DNA of 64,000 bases, taken from the NCBI GenBank assembly GCA_023653785.1, contig JAMKCH010058417.1, positions 89,108-153,107 on the forward strand, in the 5' to 3' direction. Position 1 is the first letter of the stretch. The number at the start of each line of letters is the position of its first letter. This stretch comes from Ophioderma brevispina. Lineage: Eukaryota > Echinodermata > Ophiuroidea > Amphilepidida > Ophiodermatidae. The notes under the pieces were generated by a model. The model saw only the letters and a program-made list of their open reading frames with translations, did not search any database and was not told the origin of the DNA. A program made the translations under genes and the position numbers. This document shows positions 23,773-36,384 of the stretch, piece by piece.

Positions 23773-25875
23773 CATGCAACACATAAGGGCCCAAAAAAAA
23801 AAATTGTTTGATTGTCCTCGTCGACGCCCCTAATTTTGGAATTGGGAAAAAGTTTTTTTTTCTTTGACTGTGCAAGACTACCGACCCTAATTTGTGTAAA
23901 ATTCCTTAAAAAGTTTTTTTTTTTTTTCAATTTTAACTTTCAAAAATGTAAAAAAAAATGATGTGTTTACAGTTTTCTATCATGTTAGTTGGGTTTCATA
24001 TATGTAACAAAGATGCATTTTTGAGTAAGACAACTGATTTTGTGTTTGATTAAATTATTAATTAATACAACAAACATGTTTCAATAACATTTGCTATTGA
24101 TATTTAAAACAAAAAAAGAAACAAAAAAAGTTTTCCGACCGACCGACCCCACTAAAAAAGTCAGGAAAAAGAATTTATATTCTGCACAGGCTACAATTCG
24201 GCAACGTTAACGAATAACCGCATTTTAAAGGTGCGAATTTTTAAGTGGTGGCAGAATACAAATTCTCCCAAAAGTCATCTATGGACAATGCAAACAATTT
24301 TTTTTTGGCCTAAGGTTTATCGCTAATCGAACCGCAATGCGTCATGGGGACGAAAAAGGGGCAAGAGCGCCCGCACACGGCCGCTGTCACTTTCCAGCCC
24401 GTTTGTTTACATAGACTAAATACGTAATCTGCTTGGCGAATGCTTAAAAATCTTTACTCTTTCACTCTTTTAGGACTTTTTTATCACCCTAAGTGGCGAT
24501 CATTTCGCTGTTTTTGATTTGTTATAATGATCGGAGATACCCTAAGGAATATATGGGGTATTCTTTTATGTTCGCAACTTTATGACGCTTCATCTTGGCG
24601 TGTTGTCGAAGTGTTTTACATCAATCTACATTGACACATTACATCATTTGCTGGCGAATTGTAATTACTTTAGTACTTTTTATCATGTTAGGTGGCGATC
24701 ATTGTGCTGTTCTTCAACTTCTTGGTTTGTAATATACTAATAATGATCGGAGAATATCCTGAAGAGATATATGGTTATTTTGTTGAGTGTAACTTTTTAA
24801 CGAAGCTTCATCTGGCGTATTTTGCGAAGCATATGCCTAAGGCTGTAAGCTTTGCTGGGGATTATTGTGGGTCTCCAGTACACTTGTATTATGCCTGTTT
24901 TATGTAAATAAAAGTAGTAAACTGAATATTGGATAACATTATGTGACTTTAAGCGATTTTTAATAACGATGTTGTTAAAATTCGTAGGCCGATTAGCAAT
25001 AAGCGCAATAACTTAGAAGTCAGTCGAAAAAATTAAAAGAAACATAGTGTTAGTTTTACTGTCCCAACTCTCGTTTTTAAGTAAAAATGGTAGGCCTATA
25101 TAGGCTCGACAATATTGTTCAATATATGTAAAACACAAACTAGCAGTATCCCCCCCCCCTTTAATTATAAGGAAAAACTAGCCGGGTATCAGGTAATTTG
25201 AAATTAAAATCCTTAAAAGAGAAAGGATAGGCAAACAGAAAGGACTCGGTTTTCCTGGGTTTAATCATAGGTTATGGGGGATTAGTGATCTTTATATTAT
25301 AGTGGAATGGTAATATTTCTTTAATTGTCGTAGCTTGTTGTGGTTGTGGTTATAACTTTTCCTTGTCTGGGTAAATTCTGAAAAAGGGCCTTTAGATAGG
25401 GCCCCACTTTCGGCCAATTATGTGCCGTTATGTACCGATAGGGAGGCGAAGCAAGCCAACTCAAAATAATGAATGCTGATCATATCATTGCTATCGCGTA
25501 GGAAATTCTATGACTAAATAAGCTATATCGAGTGAGCAATATTTCCCTAATATTGGGGCTCATTAGTGAATATCAAATTGGTATTTAAATTTATCAAAAC
25601 TTGTACAATCTATTTAGTGATCAAATTTGTAGATTTTGTTAGGTTTGGAAGGCGCCGAGGGGATTGCGACTTCATAGATACCTGCGTAGTTTCTAACGTA
25701 AACACGAGCGGGCGATTGTAGATAGACACTTCCGGGTTCGTGTTGGCCCCTTTTTCGATCCCATCATGCTTTGTGGTGGTGCGCCCTCTGTTGATATTTA
25801 CCGATAATTAGGATTATGGTCTATGCAAGTGAAATAGCCGGGGGAGCGGACATAGTTCCCAATAATGTAACTTGC

Positions 25876-26056
25876 CCACCTATACCTTTAAACATTGGAC
25901 GGTATCTTGGCGTCAAAGTTAGGCTATGAGTTGAGTTCATAAATAAGGCTCCCTGGTGCAATCATTGTGTGAAGTCAACTTACAAGACGCTTGCTTAAAA
26001 CATTACCGAAAAATCCTCTGAAGCTAAATCAAGCATGTGGTTGATGTATCGTAATC
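25876..26056 (+). repeat. Direct repeat internal to copy 1, first
   Basis: Shares CTTGCCCACCTATACCTTTA, GAGTTCATAAATAAGGCTC and AAATCAAGCATGTGGTTGAT with 27636-27826 and, in copy 2, with 35385-35563. The 1.75-kb spacing is separate from the 7.5-kb duplication. Confidence 0.8.
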
Positions 26057-27635
26057 CCTCACAGATTGTATCCTTACTCAGCAACATAATCAACATAAAA
26101 CAATACAAAATTGTCCCTCTTTGAACGTCAAGTTGCTCACCACTAATGCCAGATTTGTTGATGTTGAACTTAGCACTTCCGCTATACGAGAGGCAAAGTT
26201 CAAGGGTCACACGGTGTGCGAAAAAAAAGCAAAAACAACAAATAGAAGCCCAATAATCGATATACTTCCAGTAGCAAAGTGAGCGGGATTGTTTTGCGCA
26301 ATACCGTATTTGGACCCAAGATCAAGTGTTACGCATCCTCACACGCAGAAATCGCTTCCTACGATGGAAGTATATACCTTATACCTGGACCCCGGCTTTG
26401 ACCCCCTGCTGGACCCCAAAAACAGCTTCAATTACAGTGGTTTCAAACAACCACAGTTAGCGTGGATTAGCTTTGGACTGGCTCCGAATATTTAAAAATT
26501 TGGAGAGTACCGACGAAAGTAGTACACAAAATTGATGGAAAAAAAAGATATCACCTTCTTTGACAGATTTTCTAAGACTTCAAACAATATAGCAGTGATG
26601 TTGTAAACGGTTTTTGAACGTTGTTGAAAGATACTCTCAGCAAAAAGTGAGACCAGAGAGCCTGTAAGTAATAGCCTTGATTAGAGGTATATTGATAATG
26701 GTCATCTCTTATATCTGAAGTCAAAAACTGATACTTCCGTGGCAGGACCTGAGATACTGCTCAGTGAATGACATATTGTTGATGAAAGACATAAATCTCA
26801 GGCGTGCTAGCAGGACTTGGAGCGGACATACGGGAGTTCAACAAAATCTGCTTGGCAACGGGATGGCAACAACGTGCGTAATTCGATGCGCGCTGAGCGC
26901 ATAGTTCATCGGTGTGCAGTGAATAAGCAATTTTGCGCAAGTTGTTTTCACCGCGATTCGGGGATTCCCTCGGCTTTCCCTTTGTTGTCACGCGATGTTG
27001 TGGACAGCCCTCCGGATCTATAGTGCAATGACCACCCATTTTATTTTTTTCATCACAGTAGCTTCACTACACTCAAAGTCAAAACTTATTATCAAATTAA
27101 GGTGCTTGTTCCGACTGTCTTTGGGATTAACCGGAAGCAGTATAAATTGGATTATCAGATGAAAGGCCATTTTTTCTTCATTGTGGTCCTGAAATTTAAG
27201 ACTTTCTTCAAATCCATTTCTTCTCAAGATATAGATAAAAAAAAGCCGTTTTAGTGGTTTAAACCATCCATTTTTAGCACTGTAGTGAATAGGGGCGTGC
27301 ACTATGCATTATCTGTCTAGCATCAAAACCGCAAGTATGTTTCCCAAGGTACTTCATAGTCGTTTTGCTTGTACAAGTGCCAGGTCTCATACAAGTAGAG
27401 AAACGAAGAGACAAAAAAATCGGAACAAGCACCTTTAAGGCTTAGCTTCTAATGAGAGAATACAAGTTGGCAGACGTAGGGAAACCCAATTGATTAAAAA
27501 ACATATGTTCCATAAAAATGAAAAAATATGCCTTATCAGCATGGTCAAACTGTTATGTACTGTTTTCAACAAACATGCAAACACTTATGTTTGTGATTGC
27601 CGCAATTCTCATCTACACCTAGTTCAAATAATTGT

Positions 27636-27826
27636 AACTTGCCAACCTATACCTTTTTATATTGGACGGATTTGGCGTCAAGTTACAATCATGTATGAGT
27701 TTGAGTTCATAGATAAGGCTCACTGGTGCAACATGTGAAGTCAACTTACAAAATGCTGCTTTAAACTTACTGAAAACCTTCTGACGTTAAATCAAGCATG
27801 TGGTTGATGTTATAGTTATTCCCCCA
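27636..27826 (+). repeat. Direct repeat internal to copy 1, second
   Basis: Partner of 25876-26056, with scattered small indels. Non-coding. Confidence 0.8.
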
Positions 27827-28209
27827 ACAGTAGGCAGTTCAATCCCCCGGTATGTATATCGACAGTGACCGAAACCACTGCACACAGACTTGTGCGTGGG
27901 TCTCACCAACTCTTGGACTTATTTTGAGTTTCCCCGAAAACAAAGCATGTTAGCAAAATAATGCTGAGACAGATTCAGCCATCCTGCAAATATAACATTG
28001 CAGATATCACTTCTGTCACATTTCCGTAACGTATAGAGCAAACATGCTCATGTTTTTCGTTAAGGGCAAAGTATCCATCGATTGGTGATTTCCAGAAGTG
28101 TCCTCTTTGCTGCTTGCCGTGTGCATTGTCCTATTGAAAATACACGCTCTAAATATAGCCTTGGCACTCGGCACCACTTTCGAAGGGCTCCGTAAATATC
28201 CGAAACTAT

Positions 28210-28590
28210 ACAGGGTGAGTCAAAAAAACTTGACCCGGGGTGTGTCCGCCATTTTGAGTTTTAAATAAAATATATTCTAACATATGTGCGTTATAATCGC
28301 AAAGCCTATTTCAACCCCACACACCACCTATTTCAACTTAAAGCCCCAAAGATAATTCCAATCGAATAAGTACAGGCCGAGCTACAGTCGTTTGAATCTA
28401 GTGGTCCGCTTTTCCCCCATCCACCGATTCCCATTTGAACGCACGGCGCTGTTCATTTTAATGTGAATCCGTGGACAGAGCAGAAAACCGACTACTTGAT
28501 TCAAACGACTGTAACTCGGTCTATACCTAACCGATGTGAATGATCTTTGCAACAAATTACAGATAATGAACAAAGCTTTCAGATGATACC
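28210..28590 (+). mobile_element. DNA element with ACAGGGTGAGT end, truncated
   Basis: Starts with ACAGGGTGAGTC-AAAAAA and contains an internal inverted pair (GCTACAGTCGTTTGAAT at 28381 and its near complement at about 28498). Its right end is missing because the junction with duplicate copy 2 falls here. The complete form is at 35949-36384. Confidence 0.75.
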
Positions 28591-30479
28591 ACAATGTCCT
28601 GATATACTTAATTGACCCAAGTTGTTTTTAGCCTTTCCACACCAGTGGCTGGGTGCGGCTTTATTGTTTTTAGTTCCTTTTTCCTTTTAAACAATATTTT
28701 TTTAGTATTTCCCAGGGTTCTACTTTTGATTATTTGTTCATGCCTCTTTTAAAACATTAGTCACATTTCATCTAGTGCAAACGAAAAGGCCCCACTCCAA
28801 CTCCAAAAATATTCTGTAGGTCCAGCGGGCGGCTAAAGAAAAGCAAAAAAACAGGGGGGAAGGTCAAAGAAGGAAAAATAAATCATTTATATTTGAATAT
28901 TATGCCTTTACTATAAAGTTCAATTGAGTTTTGTGATTCCTGTGCAGTCAATAAACGATAATAATTATTCTTTTTTCCCTTTTTCCCCTTGGTTTTGGTC
29001 CATCTTTCAATGAGGTAGTGCATATACTTTGTCGACCATTAATTATTCCCTATTTGATAATTAACAATTTTCCCATTTTTTGGTGTTGCTATATTTGAGC
29101 CAATCGCGAAACAATCGGGGGGGGTGGGCACTCAGATATGAAAGTGTACACGTACCCTGCTCCCGCCTAATCACGGGCTATCAGTTGAAATTTCCTTTGC
29201 AAAAAAAGTTCTTCAGGGTAAGGAAATAAAAATGGGGGCATTCGGTGTGAAAGAGAATAAACGGACATTTGGTGTGGAGGCTGAAGTGATGCCAATGTGA
29301 ATTAAACCTTTGGTGGCTATAAATAATCCCACTGATTAGTAAAAATCCCCCTACTCCTTTTGTTACACACAATGACAGGATTGACCAAAACACTGAGCTC
29401 TACAACAGATCATTGACAAAACAAATAAGTTATTGAGCAAAAAGGGGGTCATTCATGTCAGTCCTAAAATCTGGGGCCTTGGTGTGAGGACTTTTAAAAG
29501 GGGGTCACGGTGACACATGAAAGAATTAGACACAAATAGGCCTATCGTATAATCATCTTGTAAAGTATGCGTTTCCAAATAGTTGTAAGCTCAATTTACG
29601 GTGCTTTGTGAACTATTTAGTGTCTTTCTAGAGCATTTTTTTTAATCCAGTGGCCTGAAAGTCAAACCCACTCCCAAACCTGAACATGAAGTGTATGACT
29701 ATTTTATTAGACAATCCCTGTGGCGCGAACCTAAGATTCTTTACATGATCACTCTTGTAAGCCGGTCCCACCAAAAACAACCTAATGATATGCCCGCGTT
29801 CCTTTCGGCTCTATTTTAATGACAATTTGCTCAAGACAACCACATCATCCCTGCACATCATCGTAATTTTGTCCTTTTGACCCCGGAAACTTTCCATGCC
29901 TTTGCGTGAAGGTAGTTAGTTGCGTGTTTTCACGCCAACAAGTGCGACGTTTCACTCTCATTTGGCTTCAAATTTCCCCGAATGTTGCGGATGATATAGT
30001 CTACGTAACTAACAAAAAATGTCTTTAACAAGAACGTTATACGACATGCACACGGATTACAGCTCGCTATTTGTCAGGGGACTACCGGCTTCTTTGGACG
30101 CCGACAGTCAGTTAAAAATGTAGCTACTGAACGCTTCGGTGATCGCTCGAATTGATGGGCACTGCTTGTTCGTATAGCTCGACAAATCAAATCATGAGAT
30201 GTGTACATTGCCTTGTGCTATGCATACCGTAACCTCTAGCGCCATTCATCCATCGTTATTTTGCAAATATTGAAAGGGTCTTTTGTCCCAATAAATTAAA
30301 TGTTTTACATTATTCTAGAGTCCTGTATTATTCAAAAATCAGAGCCGCGGTCTAAGGTCAGGTATCCTTCCCGTGGTGGGTGCGTGCAGCCCATAGGACC
30401 TTGTTTTTTATTGTTTGACTCGTGGCACGTAGCGTTGCACAGGTTCGTCCGACCACCTCCTACATTGGCGCTATGGTGA

Positions 30480-31215
30480 GAGCCTAGCTGTTATCTGGGT
30501 AGAGTGTGTCTGTTATGTGTGTGGTTTTGTAAACCTACGTGCCTTTTTCTCTTCTTGTGGGGCATCTTGGTTGGTTGGCTCTTAAGTAACCTCTCTCTGT
30601 CGTGGGTGCGCACCATCGCTGCGGATAACAAAAGCCAGGAAGGCCAGAGAAAGACAGGGGCACGGAGAAAAAGAGGGTCTCTGCGGGGGGGGGGGGGGGG
30701 GAGGTGAAGGGCCAAGGTGAGGGGGGAGAGGAGAGGGAGCGCACGGGGGGGGGGCCGGACGGGAGGCCAGGCAGGGCAAACAATCGGAGGGGAGTGGGTG
30801 GAACTAGGGGTGCGAACCGGGGAAAGCCCCAAGGGAAACAGAGGGCGCGGGCCCCACCGACTTGGCAGGGGGGTCTGTGAGTTGTGCGCCCAGGAGGGGG
30901 TGGGGGGTTGGGACCTCCCGGAGGGGCGTGAAAGGAGGCGGTTGACTGGCGTGTTGTTGTGGGTGAGTGTCAATGGCGGCGGAGGGCGGCGGAGGTGGTA
31001 GTGTCCATGGAGGCGAACATACACCGCGGAAGCAGGGGGAGGGGAACGGACCGGGGGGGGGGGGCGTTCTAGTGTGCGAGCACGCTGCGGGCCCGGTTGA
31101 GGAAGGCCAACAGGGAACGAGGGAACATGAGCGGGGGCACCGGGGGGGGGATGGTGAAAAGCGCGAGAGGATCGAGACAGCAAGGGGGGCAGAGAGGCAA
31201 CGGAATGTCGTGTGA
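30480..31215. other. G-rich scrambled stretch in copy 2
   Basis: It lies where copy 1 has 23000-23560. It is strongly G-rich on the plus strand with runs of G, and the homology to copy 1 resumes before (GTAGCGTTGCAC) and after (GCCTCTCAG). It gives long Pro/Arg-rich minus-strand frames that are not genes. Confidence 0.7.
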
Positions 31216-33059
31216 TAGAAGGTGAGCCGTAGTATGACCAATTTCTTGACTTGGCACATAGGGTGGACTGTGGATCCCGTTGTTTTTTACTATCCTGCCT
31301 CTCAGCTTTGTAGAAGATAGGTAGGGGGCTATCGTAGAGCGGAAAAGCCAGAGCAACCTCGGGCTACACTGACGTACCACATTGCAGCCACCCAAAAGGC
31401 CCAAAAAAACATTGTTATTGATTGTCCGCAGTCCGACCGACACCTACTTTGTGGAAATGGGAAAAGTTTTTTTTTCCTTTTACTGGGTTCAAAAGAATAC
31501 CGACCCTAATTGTGGAAATTCTTAAAAGGTTTTTTTTTTTTTTTTCAATTTTAACGTTCACAAAGGTAAAAAAAATGATGTTTAAACAGTTCTTACAGTT
31601 ATTGTTTTCAATAATGTACAAAGAATGCATTTTGAGTAAGGAAATCAACTTTGATTTGTAGGTTTGATGAAATCCTTATGAATTAATAACAAACAACATG
31701 TTTCAATACAAAGTTGCTATTGATATTTAAAAAAAAAAAAAAAAAAACAAAGTTTTCGGGCGACCGACTCAGTCCAAGTAAAAAAAGGTCAGGAAAGAAT
31801 TTAGTATTCCGCACATACGAATTCGGCAACGTTCACGGAATAACCGCAATGTTAAAGGTGCCGATTTTAAGTGGTGGCAGAATACTAAATTCATCCCAAA
31901 AGTCCTCTTGGACAATCAAAACATTTTTTTTTTGCCTAAGGTTTATCGCTAATCGGAACCGGCATGCGTCATGGGTCCGAAAAAGGGGCAGAGCGCCGCA
32001 CACGGCCGCTGTCACTTTCCAGCCCGTTTGTTTACACATAGAACGAACTAAATACGTAATCTGCTTGGCGAATGCTTAAAATCTTACTCTTTCACGACGT
32101 TAGGATCTTTTTATCACCCTAAGTGGCGATCGTTTCGCTGTTTTTGATTGTTATAAGGATTCGGAGATACCTAAAAGGAATAATGGGTATTCTTTTAGTT
32201 TAATCAACTTTAATTACGCTTCATCTTGGCGTTGTTTGTGTTCGAAGTCTTTTACAATCAATCTACATTGACCCAGGACATCATTTGCTTGGGAATGGTA
32301 AATTTCCTTTTAGTAACGTTGTAATCATTTGTGGCGATCATTGTGCTGTTCTTCACTTCTTGGTTTGTATATACTAATAATATCAGATATCCGGAAGAGT
32401 ATATAGGGTCATTTTGTTAGTGTTTACCTTTTTCACAGAGCTTCATCTGGCGTATTTTGCGAAGCATATCACTAGGCTGGTAGCTGCTGCTTGGGGGATT
32501 ATTGTGGGTCTTCATCATTGTATATGCCCTGTTTATGTAAAACAACGTAGCTAAAATGAATATTGAATAACATTATGTGACTTTAAGACGATTTTTTAAT
32601 AACGTGTAAAATTCGTAGGCTATTAGCAATAACTGCAATAACTTAAAGTCAGTCCCTGAAATTAAAGAAACAGAGTGTTTATTTTAACTGTCCCAACTAT
32701 AGTTTTTAATTAGAAATGTGTAGGCCTATATAGGCTCGACAAATAATTGTTCAATATATTTTTAACAACTAGCGAGATATCCAAATTAATTATAAGGAAA
32801 CTAGCGGGTATCACAAGGTACTTTGCAATAAAATCCCTTAAAAGAGAAAGGGGATAGTCCAAACCGCAAGGACTAACTCGGTTTTTTTCCTGGGTTATCG
32901 TCATTTATGGGGCTTATGTGATATTTATAGATAGTGGAATGGTAATATTTCTTTTATTGTCGATATTGTCTGGTTGGGTGTTTTTGTTGTTTGTGTTTTG
33001 GTTTTATTTGTCTGGTGTTTGTCGGCTGTTTTGTTTTTTGTCTGCTGTTGTGAAAATTC

Positions 33060-34130
33060 TGAAAGGTGCGTTATGAGGATGAGGGCCCCCCACTGTCGTC
33101 AAAGGTTTGTATGTTGGGTCCGTTAAGGAGCTGCTCTCGTTATAGTGGTGAGGTGCTTGTAGAGTCGCCACTCACATATGTATTGATCTATCGGATAATA
33201 ATTCGTCCATGGGGGTTTGTGCTGTTAGTACGCTAGTGCGTTATATTGCATAGGATAAAGGTAGCTAGATCGAGAGGGCAAGAGGCCCTATATGGGGGCT
33301 CATTAGAATGAAAACAATGGGGCCAGTGGGAGTTGGTTAGTGTAGAAGGGGTTGTTTGTGGTGGGGGGGGGGGGTTGTGTGACACGTGGGTAACAATGAG
33401 CTGTGTCGGTGACAATGGGGGGTGTAAAACGAACATGGTGGAGGTTTCAGGGAAGGGCCGCTCGAGGGGGAGCCGACGCCGAGCTACAGCGTAGTGCCGA
33501 GACGTAAACAACAGCGGCGATGGGAAGAGCCCACGGGCGTCTGGGGGCGGTTGGCCCCGGGCCCCCAGGTCTGTTGGCGTGTTGGCGGCCAGCATCGGTG
33601 GCGACAACTACACGGGGGGGGGAGCGAGGCCCGCGGGGGGTAGACGTACCGAGGCGAGATGGTCAGGCAAGGGAATAGCCGAGCGGACAGATGCAGAAGA
33701 GGAACTCCACCTCTGAGACCTTGAGACCAGGGACGGGGGTGGGTTTGATCTCGGAGGTCATATCTGACAATTAGGCGAGAGTCGGGACAGTGCATAAAGA
33801 ATAGCCGCACTGGGGGATTGCAAAGCAGGAATCCAATTACAGAGAGACGCTGCGGAAAAACGGCCGGAAAACACCGCGGACGCTAAAGCAGCAATGGGGA
33901 GGAGAGAAGGCCCGGTGGGGCACAGAGGGTAGCGCGGACAGGCAGCAATCAATAAGCAACGAACAGAAAAGTGGCCGTTGAGCGTCAATTGCCTCACTAA
34001 GGCCAGAGTGGGTGTGGAAGGGGAAAATGGAGCACGTCCGGCGAAGCGAGAGCAAAGGCAAGGGGGGCCCGTGGGCGAAAAAGCAGCCCACGCGAATACG
34101 TCCGAGTCGCTGACGATTTTGTTTTGCGCA
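33060..34130. other. G-rich scrambled stretch in copy 2
   Basis: Takes the place of copy 1 about 25380-26285. Small islands of homology remain, such as GGGGCTCATTAG, while the surroundings are G-rich and unlike anything else in the window. Confidence 0.7.
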
Positions 34131-35948
34131 AAACAAAATATGGAACCCAAGATCAGTGTTTTACGCATACTGTCACAGCAGAAAAATCGATCCTACACTG
34201 GAATAGATACCTTATAACCTTGACCCCCCCGGTTGACCCCTCTGCTTGACCCACAACAGCTTTCACTTTAAGTGGTTCCAAAAACCACAGGTAGAGTTGA
34301 AGCTTTGGACTTAGGCTCCAAATAAAATTTGGACCCAAAATTGATGGAAAAATATCACCTTTGACAGATTTTTCTAGACTTTCAACAATTATGCAGTGAA
34401 TGTAAACAGTTTGAAACAACTTCTCAGCAAAAGTGAGACCAGAGTCTGTAAGTAATAGCCTGATTAGAGGTATTTGAAATGTCATCTCTTTATCTGAATC
34501 AAACTGATACTTTCCGTTGCAGGACCTGAGATCTGATCCGTGAATGACATCTTGTGTTAAATGCATGAATCTCAGGTCGTGCTAGCAGACTTGGAGCGGA
34601 TGACATCCGGAGTTAAACAAAATCTGCTTGGCAACGGCAGGAGACAACGTGCGTAATTCATGCGCGCTGCGCGCATATGTCATACGTGTGCTGAAGTTTA
34701 AGCACTTTGCGCAATTTTGTTTTCACCGCGATACGGGGATTCCCTAGGCTTCCCCTTTGTTTCACCGCGATGTGACAGCACCGCCCCTGGCTATTAAGTG
34801 CAGGTGACCACCCATTTTTCATTTTTATCAAGTAGCTTCACTACACTAAGTCAACTATAATATCAAATTTAAAGTGCTTGTTTTCCGACGTCTTTGGGAT
34901 TAACCGGAAGTACTATAAATTTTGATATCAGATGAAAGGTCCATATTTTCTCAGTGTTGTCCTTCGGGAATTTCAGCTTTCAAATCCATTCTTTCCCAAT
35001 ATATAGATAAATAACTGCCGTTTTAGTGGTTAACCATCAATATGAGCACTGTAGTGAATAGGGCGTTGCACTATGCATATCGTGGTTATCATCAAACCGC
35101 AAGGTCTGTTTCCCACGTACTTCATAGTCGGTGTGTACAAGTCAGGCTCCATATCAAGTAGAGAACACTATAGACAAAAATCGAACAAGGCACCTTAAGG
35201 CTAGCTCTATGAAGAAATCCAGTGGCATAGTGAAAACCAAATTGATAAAAAACATATGCTTCCATTAAAATTAAAAATCTGCCTTATCAAGCATGTCAAC
35301 TGTTCATGTACTGTTTTCAACAAACATCAAATTATGTTGTGTGCGCATCGCGATCTACCACCAGTTCCAATTAATTGTAACTTGCCACCTATCCCTTTAA
35401 TATTGGCATTTAGCTTGGCGTCGTTCAATCCCAGGCTATGATTTGAAGTTCATACATAAGGCTCAATGGTGCAATCATGTGAAGCCCTTACACAATAGAT
35501 GCTGCTTAAAAACTTACTGAAACACTTCTGCGCTAAATCAAGCATGTGGTTGATTATAGGTTTTCCCCCCCAACAGTAGGCATTCATCCCCCTGTATTAC
35601 TCGCGTGACCGAAACCGCTGCCAACAGACTTGTGCGGGGGTTCTCACCAACTCTTGAATTATTTTGCGTTTTCCCCCTGAAAACAAAGCATGTGCAAAAT
35701 AATGCTGCGACAGAATCATCCACTGCCATCCTTCAAATATAGCTTTGCATGATATCTTCTGTCACATTTCCGTAAACGGTATAGAGAAACATGTCTTTTT
35801 CTTTAAGGGCAAGTACCATCTATGGGGTGATTGTCAAGAAGTTTGGCCTCGTTGCTGCTGCAGTGTGCATGTCCTTTGAAATACACACGCGAATAATCCT
35901 TGGCACTCGCACCACTTTCTGATGTCTCCGTAAAATATCTGAAAATAT

Positions 35949-36384
35949 ACAGGTGAGGCAAAAACTGACCCGTTTGGTCGCCATTTTGAGTTTTTTCAAT
36001 AAAATATATCTCACATATGTGGTATCAAATCGAAAAGCCTTTTCATATCTTTTAATTTACTGCAAAGATATTCCAATCGGTAAGTAACCGAGCTACATCC
36101 TTTTGAATCTGTGGTCCGCTTTCCCCCATCTCACAGATTCCCATTTGAACGCACGACTGGTTCATTTTAGTGTGCATCCGTGGACAGAGCAGAAAACCGA
36201 CTACTTGATTCAACGACTGTAACTCGGTCTATACCTAACCCGATGTGAATGATCCTTGCAACAAATTACAGATAATGAACAAAGCTTTCCAATGATACCA
36301 CATATGTTAGATAATGTTTGCTTGAAAATTCAAAATGAAAAACATTAAAAAAAAAAAAGTCAAGTTTTTGTTTACTCACCCTGT
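35949..36384 (+). mobile_element. Complete ACAGGGTGAGT-ended DNA element
   Basis: The left end ACAGGTGAG-GCAAAAACTGAC and right end GTCAAGTTTTTG-TTTACTCACCCTGT are inverse. The better left end at 28210 confirms ACAGGGTGAGTCAAAAA. Size is about 436 bp. It is non-coding with an internal palindrome, as in Tc1/mariner-related MITEs; that family link is inferred from the ends only. Confidence 0.75.

Larger units (their letters stand above)
21178..28590 (+). repeat. 7.4-kb duplicated segment, copy 1
   Basis: The whole segment recurs at 28591-36300 in the same order and direction. Anchor pairs: GTCGACCA 21563/29028; GCGCGAACC near 22265/29724; GCTACTGAACGCTTCGGTGA 22680/30123; GCCCGTTTGTTTACA 24398/32022; CTTCATCTGGCGTATTTTGC 24806/32441; ACTCGGTCTATACCTAACC 28513/36221. 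Copy 1 reads cleanly, with poly-T and poly-G tracts at 23153-23172 and 23693-23772. No gene is secure in it. The frame at 22862-23053 has a hydrophobic start but is broken in copy 2. Confidence 0.9.
28591..36300 (+). repeat. 7.7-kb duplicated segment, copy 2 (noisy)
   Basis: Colinear with 21178-28590 but differing mainly by single-base insertions and deletions, often in homopolymers. Two stretches, 30480-31215 and about 33060-34130, are replaced by G-rich sequence in which only scattered short matches to copy 1 survive. This pattern fits low-quality long-read sequence left unpolished, possibly a false duplication. A real old tandem duplication is the alternative. No open frame in this copy should be trusted. 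Confidence 0.85.

Noticed and set aside
23676..23930. Lys-rich minus-strand frame
   Set aside because: Translation of a poly-T tract.
30491..31183. 230-residue Pro/Arg-rich minus-strand open frame
   Set aside because: It lies in the G-rich scrambled part of duplicate copy 2, has no counterpart in copy 1 and is low complexity.
33233..34168. Several open frames over 100 residues on the minus strand
   Set aside because: Same problem: scrambled G-rich sequence where copy 1 has none of these frames.
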